This document shows, in pieces, positions 43,787 through 50,294 of a stretch of 50,294 bases of DNA (positions within the stretch are counted from its first letter, which is position 1; every line of letters starts with the position of its first letter). Under the pieces are notes generated by a model, which had not been told where the DNA came from, searched no databases, and was given only the letters and a program-made list of their open reading frames with translations. The stretch lies in the NCBI GenBank assembly GCA_002083615.1, contig MSXO01000044.1, positions 44,299-94,592 of the forward strand, in the 5' to 3' direction. The DNA comes from Proteobacteria bacterium ST_bin11 (GTDB lineage Bacteria; Pseudomonadota; Gammaproteobacteria; Methylococcales; Methylomonadaceae). The position numbers were made by a program, and so were the translations under genes.

Positions 43787-45202
43787 ATGGCTGCCTCTTC
43801 TTCGTCGTCATCGTCGTCGTCGTCATCAGCTTTGAAGACGAAACCTCTTGTTGAAGCTCATCGAATAGAAGGTTTGTACATCGTACAAAATTGCGGACCA
43901 ATATCCGTACACCAAAAAGAAGAACCCACTGCCAACGGCGAACAACAAGTGACATTCATAGCCAAGGAGGACATTGTTGTCTACTTTGACGAGAGCAAAC
44001 GTTCTCTCACTGTCTATGGTCTTGGATCGTGCGACCACTTTCAATTTCATGGCAAAACGGAACGACGCTACATCGAAAACTCCAAGGTGGGAGGCTCTGC
44101 CTCTGGCATTGCAACAGAGAATGGCAGAAGAAGAACGGACTTCTACGGTCCAGACAAAGCTATCTCCATGTTGAACATTCACTTGCAACTCATGAAACTC
44201 CACATTTCAGGCAATTCAACGTTGACGAGCATTAACCCAGAGTGCATCAACGAAACTTGTTCAATGAGAACGTTCTTTAACATTGAACTCAAAGGAAAAG
44301 CCGAGCTCAAGTGTCCTCTGAAGGCAACGCTCGTGGATTTTCGTCTCTTTGGTGAATCGAGTATCTCAACGCATACCATCAGAGAAGGACAGAGTCTTTT
44401 GTGGTCGTTGGACAAGGCTCGCTTTACCATCGATACCTGCAAGTGGGTAGAGGGGATTAACGTGTCTGGCGTTCTTCAACTCATCGTCATGAAGAAAAGA
44501 CCGACGCTTCGCTTTAACGTTCAACATCCACCTTCGTGCAGGTACATCGCAACCTCAGGACTAACAATCAACAAGCGATTCAACTCCTTGGATCAAGATA
44601 GCGTGCATGAATTAGAGGTTGGTGACATCGGTGTCTCCTTGAACGATATTTACGACGACCAACTCAGTTTCGAAGAACGTCTTAACGATTATGTTCGCTA
44701 CAGTAACGGAACTATCGGTTTCATGCAACGTAGCGCTCATTCAAGCAGTTCTTACTCTCAGCTACACGAAGAAGAAAGGGGCGCGAGTTTTTCAACAAGC
44801 GGGGAAAACGACGAAGATACAGAGGAGGCAATCCGACAGAGTATAATCGAGACAAATACCCGCAGGGAAATAGAAAACAAGGCGAAGCGACGACGAATCT
44901 CAAAAAATGGTCTGCCTTTCACCGTAACGGGAAATCTCAACGCAAAGGACTATCTCTTTCGACCAGGACTTATCGGCTTCAAACATTGCAACATCTGCAT
45001 GGAAAACGTTGCACTTGTTACACTCGATTGTGGCCATCTTACTCACTGCCGCAGTTGTTTTTACAAGTCTTGCCACAAGGAAACCGACAGTAAAGGACGC
45101 TTACTTTGCAACATGTGTAGAAACGTTGTGCGATCAGTGACCATCGCCTACATTGACTTAGACGAACCCGCAAAAGAGAAGGAAGTCGAGAAACCCAATT
45201 AA
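43787..45202 (+). CDS. RING-finger protein, probable E3 ubiquitin ligase, 471 aa
   Basis: A C3HC4 RING lies near the C-terminus: C401-x2-C404, C415-x-H417, C421-x2-C424, C441-x2-C444. Such domains recruit E2 enzymes and transfer ubiquitin. The N-terminus has an 11-Ser run. Residues about 25-300 form a beta-rich domain of unknown family. A charged helical region with basic KAKRRRISKN (about residues 365-375), NLS-like, precedes the RING. A Glu-rich helix with EEAIRQSI resembles a ubiquitin-interacting motif (residues about 345-355). RING proteins are common in large DNA viruses, where they redirect host protein turnover. The substrate is unknown. Confidence 0.88.
   Translation: MAASSSSSSSSSSSALKTKPLVEAHRIEGLYIVQNCGPISVHQKEEPTANGEQQVTFIAKEDIVVYFDESKRSLTVYGLGSCDHFQFHGKTERRYIENSKVGGSASGIATENGRRRTDFYGPDKAISMLNIHLQLMKLHISGNSTLTSINPECINETCSMRTFFNIELKGKAELKCPLKATLVDFRLFGESSISTHTIREGQSLLWSLDKARFTIDTCKWVEGINVSGVLQLIVMKKRPTLRFNVQHPPSCRYIATSGLTINKRFNSLDQDSVHELEVGDIGVSLNDIYDDQLSFEERLNDYVRYSNGTIGFMQRSAHSSSSYSQLHEEERGASFSTSGENDEDTEEAIRQSIIETNTRREIENKAKRRRISKNGLPFTVTGNLNAKDYLFRPGLIGFKHCNICMENVALVTLDCGHLTHCRSCFYKSCHKETDSKGRLLCNMCRNVVRSVTIAYIDLDEPAKEKEVEKPN
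43796..43828 (+). repeat. TCN run encoding 11 Ser
   Basis: Eleven consecutive Ser codons just after the start of the RING gene. Confidence 0.8.
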
Positions 45203-45207
45203 GTGTA

Positions 45208-46266
45208 TTAAACGCGAGAAATCGCTTGAATAAGATCGCGATTCCTAAGAACAAGAGCGCCAAGAATAGCCGGAACGTTTGAAAAGATGGCGCATTGAAG
45301 TGTGGAAAAGGCTCGACCGTCCTTCAAGGGGATCAACGCCGGATAGGTGTCAATGAGAAACAAACTTGCAGTCTCTTGCTTTGCTTCAATTGCAACGTGG
45401 AGAAGTGTTTGACCTTTGGCGTTCACGTTGAAGATGTGTTCTGGGTACCTGTCCAAGAAGTATCTGAGTGATTTTGTGTGACCTCCGTGAGCAAGACAGT
45501 GGAGAGGCGTATAACCACTGATTGTATGGCCAAATGAGAGCGCCTTTGAACCATGATCGAGTAGGACTTCCATCATGTTGTAGTTGTTCACCATTGCAGC
45601 AAGATGCATGGGCGTCCAACCACCAATGTCGCGGGTGTCTATGTCCACACCTACAGCGTCGTTCAACACAGCTCCGAGTATCGTCGACGTGCATTCATAG
45701 ACGATATGATGTATGGGACAAACTTCAATGAAGTTGCCGTTGATACGCAAGAGTTCTGCGACTGCGTCATAGAATCTCGCTCTCAGTGCATAGTGCATAG
45801 GCGTTGCACCACTTGCGTTGTAGTAGAGAGGTTGCAAAGGTGCGTTGAACACTGAAAAGGCCTTGAGGCATGCAATGGAGTTTGAGCACACAGCATAGTG
45901 CAACACCGTGTCTCCATGCTTAGTCACAAGGTTGTTTCGATAGGCTACACTTCCTTGACCCAACAGAAGATTCACAAGCTTTACGTGTCCGTGCAAAGCG
46001 GCGAGATGCATCGGCGTGCACTTGTTGACGTCGAGAGCATCGATGAGCGCTCCGTTGTTCAAGAGAATTGTAGCAACAGCATAGTTTCCCAAACAACAAG
46101 CAATGTGAAGTAGAGTTCTACGTTCACCTCCGTACACATCAAAGGTGAGTTGCCGTCCAGGTTCCCCGCTCTCGATTCGTGCTTTGAACGTCACGAGATC
46201 TTTGAAATGCAGGCTCTCGACGACTGTTATCAAGACATCGTTTTTGAGCTTTTCAAGCGAAGTCAT
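45208..46266 (-). CDS. ankyrin-repeat protein, 352 aa
   Basis: The first ATG in frame is 46266. After about 35 N-terminal residues, roughly eight to nine ankyrin repeats cover most of the protein, seen as TLLHIACCLGN, TPMHLAALHGH, TVLHYAVCSN, TPMHYALRAR, TPMHLAAMVNN, TPLHCLAHGGH and TLLHVAIEAK at about 33-residue spacing. The C-terminus does not carry an F-box-like motif that I can see, unlike many poxvirus ankyrin proteins. Ankyrin proteins bind other proteins, and viral ones often target host signalling or ubiquitin ligases. The gene converges on the RING gene, leaving only 5 nt between their stops. The leader on the minus strand is pyrimidine-rich. Confidence 0.92.
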   Translation of the reverse strand: MTSLEKLKNDVLITVVESLHFKDLVTFKARIESGEPGRQLTFDVYGGERRTLLHIACCLGNYAVATILLNNGALIDALDVNKCTPMHLAALHGHVKLVNLLLGQGSVAYRNNLVTKHGDTVLHYAVCSNSIACLKAFSVFNAPLQPLYYNASGATPMHYALRARFYDAVAELLRINGNFIEVCPIHHIVYECTSTILGAVLNDAVGVDIDTRDIGGWTPMHLAAMVNNYNMMEVLLDHGSKALSFGHTISGYTPLHCLAHGGHTKSLRYFLDRYPEHIFNVNAKGQTLLHVAIEAKQETASLFLIDTYPALIPLKDGRAFSTLQCAIFSNVPAILGALVLRNRDLIQAISRV

Positions 46267-46326
46267 CGTGAAACAACGGAGTGCAAGCAAGAAGAAAAAA
46301 GAAGAGAAAAGAAAAGAAAAGAAAAT

Positions 46327-46866
46327 TTAATCATGTTTTTGATAATTTTCCAAAAAAGTTTTCACCGCGAGAAAAGCCTGCCATGCCAGAAAAGGAATGA
46401 ACCAAAAGGCGTTTGCCGAAAGTGAATTGACGCCAAACAACAAGATGACGCCCAACACGGAAAAGTAGAGTCCAAGTAGTTGAACAAAGAATACATTGGA
46501 TCTGCCTAGCGTTGCTAGAATGATCACTACACAAAACGTGTAGATGACATAGGCAAGAATCATGCTGAAGAGCGCGAGAGTGTGTGCCTCAAGACCATCG
46601 TAGGCACCGTGGTTGCGATAGAAGATGAAAAAGCCCACTTCATAGAGAGTCATCACGATGATGTGAATGACCAGGGAAATCGGTAGAGACAGAAGGAAAG
46701 GCCACGCCCTTGCATCCTTCTCAGGGTTGGCGTTCTTCCAAGCTTGATAGAAGGACTTTGGATTGTTTCTGTCGAAGGGGTTTTCCGAAAGGGAGTTCAC
46801 TGCAGTGATTGTACCTCCAATGAAGATCATTGATTGAACGATCACCTGAAAAATAGCTTCGAGCAT
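46327..46866 (-). CDS. four-span membrane protein, 179 aa
   Basis: Hydrophobic segments fall near residues 5-24, 52-77, 92-117 and 120-165 (one or two spans). A hydrophilic loop near residues 27-50 has NPFDRNNPKS. There is no signal peptide or enzyme motif. The ATG follows GAAA. Similar in size and layout to the other polytopic proteins of the window, but I cannot show common descent by eye. Confidence 0.85.
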   Translation of the reverse strand: MLEAIFQVIVQSMIFIGGTITAVNSLSENPFDRNNPKSFYQAWKNANPEKDARAWPFLLSLPISLVIHIIVMTLYEVGFFIFYRNHGAYDGLEAHTLALFSMILAYVIYTFCVVIILATLGRSNVFFVQLLGLYFSVLGVILLFGVNSLSANAFWFIPFLAWQAFLAVKTFLENYQKHD

Positions 46867-46978
46867 TTTCCCGCTCTTTCTCTCGCTCGCTTACGTTTAA
46901 ACACCCAGCAACTCAATCGACGAGAAAAAGGTAAAAAAAAGGTGAGACAAATTCATGAGGAGTTTTTAGTATTATTGC

Positions 46979-46990
46979 ACAGAGCTCTGT
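46979..46990. other. 12-bp perfect palindrome
   Basis: ACAGAGCTCTGT is its own complement. It lies 2 nt beyond the stop codon end (46993) of the integrin-like gene, in its 3' flank. Confidence 0.6.
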
Positions 46991-46992
46991 CG

Positions 46993-49881
46993 TTAACCAA
47001 GCCTAATGGTGTCTTGTAATGCAATGGTGCCCGACCCTCTTCCAGTAGTTAGCACGCTACTATCGACCGCTGGATTAGCTTGAGGTCTATAGGAAACTTG
47101 TGGATTAAGCACAAATCCATCTCGCTCTTGAGCATCTTTGATCCTCTTCGCTTGAAGCATAGCAATTCTTCGATTTTTGTAGTCTTGTTCGCCAGCGGCT
47201 ACCGCCCAACCCGAGGTTTTTCCCCAAGACATCCAAGCAATAAACAAACATGCGATAGTCACAACAACAAAAACGAACATCATGATACTGAAGAGAATGT
47301 AGCCAACTGGTCCAATGTCGACGCCAATACACTCGTTCGATCCTCCACACACGCCGCAAAGATCAACGATCGCTCCTCCGTTTTGAACGTTGAAGCAGTC
47401 TCGACAAGAATTGCCATTGCCTCCACACACTCCACAGGCATCGTTGGACACCACACCATTGGGTACACCACGACAATCCGCACACGACTGAGAGTTGCCA
47501 CCGCAAACACCACAAAGATCTAAAACCTGGGTGCCTCCCTGAACGTTGTTGCAGTCGGAACAATCGTTAATGTAGAAGCTGATGTTGTAAACGTCGAAAA
47601 TACTTGGATTCGTCTTGGACACTGCACGAACAAGGATGTATTCCCAGCCTATCTGCAGGGCATTGATCCACTGAAAAACACCCGTTTGAGTAATGCCAGC
47701 CGTTCCATGAATAGGACCGTCGATGATAGACCACGACACCGGCACAGACGTTGGCAGTGTATGCAACTGAAAGATGATCTCCGATGTGCACGCCACATTG
47801 CTTGTATCCACGGGAACAATGTAGACACATGTGTTGCCAGCACCTCCACAAACACCGCAGTAATCGTAGACCACTCCAGAATTAGGAACGCCGTCACAGC
47901 CAAGACAGGTACTGTTGTCTCCATCGCAAACACCACAAGCATCAGGATGCGATGGACCTCCAAAAACACCATCGCAGTCTTCGCAAGTTTCAATGATTAT
48001 CGTGAAGTTCATCGTTGTATTCACGCCAGAGTGCAGTGTTGCCTTGACTCCAAACGTGTCCACGCCATAGTAGTAAGGTCGAGCAATGTAGGTAAGCAAT
48101 CGCCCGTTGACAATGTTCGCCAAACCCAACGAAGCAAAAGGACTGACGAACGTCCACGTCGCTACGCCCAATTGACTCTCGAATGCATGACTAAGGTTGG
48201 AGATGACCGTTGAGTTACAGGGAACCGTAAGATTCAACGCTTCAAAGACGACACAACTACTGTTCGTTCCATTGCAAACACCGCAGAGATCTTCGCGAGC
48301 TGGACCATTGATTACGTTGAAGCAATCAAGGCAGGTGCTGTTGTCTCCATCGCACACGCCACAAGCATCGTCGAGAACACAGGAATTGAGAACTCCATCG
48401 CAGCCATAACAGTCGTCGCGACACAAGTCAACAAGATAGGCAACACCATTGTTTCCTCCGAGCGGTGCGCCAGAAACTGCCATACAACCGCCGCGAATCG
48501 ACACCGATGCTCCATAGTAGGTGAGTAGGTCGCCACTCGTGTCGTAGAGATCGTAGACGTGACGCCAAAAGTTCGTTGATGTGGGATTCCTGTCCCAGAC
48601 GAACGTCGTACCAAAGGCCGTGGGTATGGGCACGAAGTTTTCGTCGCCAGCCAAGGCAAATTGATCCCACATGCTCACCGTGTAACCAAGTCGAGAATTG
48701 GCGTTGACGCCCGTAGGCTGTTGCACTGGATTCATCGTAATGTAGGAGCTTCCCGACAGCATGAAGATGAAGGCTTCTCGAGCGTTGTCGCCGACCATCA
48801 CGAAATTCTCGTAGACGGACACCGACTCTCCAAACCCTCCATTGGTCGTTGGCGTTAGAGGATCGATGCGTGCAAAGTAGGCGTACTCTCCTTGAACTCC
48901 AAGCGTAGAGTCCCACTTGTAGACATAGACAGCACCACACTTGGACACTAGAGCTTCGTTGGTGAACGCAGGAGCGCCCACGACGAGCCATCCAGAATCA
49001 GAGCTCACCGATTCACCAAAACAGTAGGCCGACGTAGCATTGCCAAAGCCAATGTAGAGTTCCTGAAGAATACCCAGGGAATACGTGAAGTAGATGTACA
49101 CTCTACCAGAGTAGTAGGCTGCGGGATCGCCAACTGCAACGACTCCCCAGTTGCCAGGATAGGCGCCTTGAGGAACACGCTCATCGATACTACCGGAAAA
49201 GCCAAAGTAATGATAGGTACCAGGACATGGATCCGAAGCACTCCACACCAAGGTCCAAGGAGGCGTGCCCGTGGGATTGCGCACCCACAACTGCGAAGCT
49301 CTTGGCGTTGTATAGTGACTACCTACGAAGAGGTAGTTCTCTGACATGTACAAGCCATAGCCAAGACCCAAGGGAACGGACGTCAGCGTAGTTGAATCTG
49401 TGAATGACGCGGTTGTGTAGGGAAGCACGTATTCATTGTACTCGCCAGTCGTGTGATCCAAGTTGAAGGTGATTACCGGTGCAGGATTCACAGGTGGTAT
49501 GTTCTGCGCGACATGCTGTGAGAGTGCGACCGAACCATTCCATGTCGCCACCGATCCGCCAAGTCGAGCAGCGTATGGGAGCGTTGTCGTCGGTGAAAGC
49601 TGGATCGGCGTACTTTGTTCTGCGGGACCTGCACAGATTCCACATCGATCAAATCCATCGCCGATCGTGCACTCACAGGTGTATGGACAAGGCGCCGCCG
49701 ACGATGCACACGATCCCGCCAACTGAGAGTAGGTACTAGGCAAGATTCCACAGGCGTTCGGGCTCTCGCCGGTACAACTTGCGACGCCATCAACTCCGGG
49801 TAGAAAAGGAAGTGCAAAACAACAGAACAGAGCAAAGAAGATAAAAAAAGTTTGCACGAGCACTAGACAATGTGCTTGCAT
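46993..49881 (-). CDS. integrin-alpha-like FG-GAP glycoprotein (962 aa), type I membrane
   Basis: A hydrophobic signal segment (residues about 5-30) is followed by a Cys-rich stretch. Residues about 95-490 then have FG-GAP-like repeats, seen as FGESVSSDSGWLVVGAP, FGESVSVYENFVMVGD, LGYTVSMWDQFALAGD and YGASVSIRGGCMAVSGAP. These form a beta-propeller in integrin alpha chains. The rest of the ectodomain has CGVCGG-type Cys repeats (DxCGVCGGxxxxC) alternating with two beta-sandwich-like segments. One membrane span (about 861-886) and a 76-residue cytoplasmic tail end the protein. N-glycosylation sequons (NNST, NSS) are present. A role as an envelope attachment protein is inference. The RGD-bearing disintegrin protein elsewhere in the window makes an adhesion theme plausible. 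Confidence 0.88.
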   Translation of the reverse strand: MQAHCLVLVQTFFIFFALFCCFALPFLPGVDGVASCTGESPNACGILPSTYSQLAGSCASSAAPCPYTCECTIGDGFDRCGICAGPAEQSTPIQLSPTTTLPYAARLGGSVATWNGSVALSQHVAQNIPPVNPAPVITFNLDHTTGEYNEYVLPYTTASFTDSTTLTSVPLGLGYGLYMSENYLFVGSHYTTPRASQLWVRNPTGTPPWTLVWSASDPCPGTYHYFGFSGSIDERVPQGAYPGNWGVVAVGDPAAYYSGRVYIYFTYSLGILQELYIGFGNATSAYCFGESVSSDSGWLVVGAPAFTNEALVSKCGAVYVYKWDSTLGVQGEYAYFARIDPLTPTTNGGFGESVSVYENFVMVGDNAREAFIFMLSGSSYITMNPVQQPTGVNANSRLGYTVSMWDQFALAGDENFVPIPTAFGTTFVWDRNPTSTNFWRHVYDLYDTSGDLLTYYGASVSIRGGCMAVSGAPLGGNNGVAYLVDLCRDDCYGCDGVLNSCVLDDACGVCDGDNSTCLDCFNVINGPAREDLCGVCNGTNSSCVVFEALNLTVPCNSTVISNLSHAFESQLGVATWTFVSPFASLGLANIVNGRLLTYIARPYYYGVDTFGVKATLHSGVNTTMNFTIIIETCEDCDGVFGGPSHPDACGVCDGDNSTCLGCDGVPNSGVVYDYCGVCGGAGNTCVYIVPVDTSNVACTSEIIFQLHTLPTSVPVSWSIIDGPIHGTAGITQTGVFQWINALQIGWEYILVRAVSKTNPSIFDVYNISFYINDCSDCNNVQGGTQVLDLCGVCGGNSQSCADCRGVPNGVVSNDACGVCGGNGNSCRDCFNVQNGGAIVDLCGVCGGSNECIGVDIGPVGYILFSIMMFVFVVVTIACLFIAWMSWGKTSGWAVAAGEQDYKNRRIAMLQAKRIKDAQERDGFVLNPQVSYRPQANPAVDSSVLTTGRGSGTIALQDTIRLG

Positions 49882-49892
49882 TTACGTAGAGG

Positions 49893-49919
49893 TTCTCCTT
49901 CTTTCATCGTGAAGGAGAA
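49893..49919. promoter_or_regulatory. 9-bp inverted repeat upstream of the glycoprotein gene
   Basis: TTCTCCTTC (49893-49901) and GAAGGAGAA (49911-49919) pair perfectly with a 9-nt loop, 11 nt upstream of the ATG at 49881. This may be a leader hairpin or an operator in the 194-nt divergent gap. The rest of the gap is AT-rich, with T runs and no other clear signal. Confidence 0.55.
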
Positions 49920-50075
49920 GAAAAACACGCGAGAACATCATCGTCGATCTTGATACCATTTCAAGCGGCACTTCCTTAAATTTTTTAACATAACGTAAAT
50001 TTCAATTCTTTTTTTTTTCTTTTTTTTTTCTTTGAAAGAGATCCCTTCCCTCTTTTGGGAAAAAAAGCAGAAAAA

Positions 50076-50294
50076 ATGGCAGATGTTTGTCTATTCCACG
50101 TTCGACAAAAGGCCATTCGCCAGTTGCGTGAAGATGGCTCAATCTCCTACTCTTGCTTCGCAGACAATGTGAAAGATACCAACCACGACCTCTGGCGTGT
50201 TGGTGTGAAAATATCAGCAGATGGAATTCAAATCTACACTCAGCCAAAAGACCACCGACTTTCCTACCCTAGCAGGGTTTTCTACTTCACGCTT
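50076..50294 (+). CDS. unknown protein, 3'-truncated by window edge
   Basis: An ATG after six A's opens a frame with no stop through the window end, giving 73 residues (starting MADVCLFHVRQ). The A-rich leader matches other genes here, which supports a real start. A short TTCCC/GGGAA hairpin lies about 20 nt upstream of the ATG. The visible part is hydrophilic with mixed beta character and no recognisable motif. It is divergent from the integrin-like gene. Confidence 0.75.
   Translation, partial: MADVCLFHVRQKAIRQLREDGSISYSCFADNVKDTNHDLWRVGVKISADGIQIYTQPKDHRLSYPSRVFYFTL

Overview
The window looks like part of a large dsDNA virus of eukaryotes, most plausibly a member of, or relative of, the Herpesvirales (perhaps of an aquatic invertebrate or fish; host and family are inference). 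The strongest evidence is the 5' exon of a terminase ATPase gene (17203-17910, minus). It carries an RR-x-GKT Walker A motif and ends at a GTACGT splice donor just before the place where Walker B should follow. A split terminase with opposite-strand genes in the intron is a herpesvirus hallmark. Coding is dense on both strands, no gap exceeds about 200 bases, leaders are A-rich right up to the ATG, and AATAAA signals sit at gene ends. There is no bacterial-type gene organisation, tRNA, rRNA, CRISPR or insertion sequence.

Layout. 1-9335 (+): a 5'-truncated Pro/Ser-rich gene, a 2418-residue coiled-coil protein and an unknown 332-residue protein. 9455-16050: a multi-spanning membrane protein (+), an unknown 497-residue protein (-), a permuted NlpC/P60-type enzyme (+), then two membrane proteins, a PD-(D/E)XK nuclease and an acidic protein (all -). 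16133-19676: a Cys-containing protein (+), terminase exon 1 (-) and a PIN/5'-nuclease-like protein (-). 19729-32588 (+): a possible acetyltransferase, an unknown protein, two small membrane proteins and a 3411-residue protein ending in a Ulp1/adenain-type cysteine protease. 32662-38253 (+): a 1863-residue surface protein built mainly of about 27 disintegrin-like Cys repeats, two with RGD. 38250-42494 (-): two membrane proteins, a CHORD-like zinc protein and an M13 metallopeptidase. 42627-50294: a possible beta-propeller protein (+), a RING protein (+), an ankyrin protein (-), a membrane protein (-), an integrin-alpha-like glycoprotein (-) and the start of a further gene (+).

How the parts may fit together (inference). 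Terminase, the PD-(D/E)XK nuclease and the PIN-like nuclease suggest a DNA processing and packaging neighbourhood. The two giant proteins (coiled coil and protease) look like tegument or scaffold components. The right half is rich in probable surface and host-interaction proteins: disintegrin repeats, FG-GAP propeller, ectopeptidase, RING and ankyrin. Several membrane proteins have four to seven predicted spans. Ser-rich and Asp-rich runs encoded by TCN and GAN triplets recur in many of the genes.
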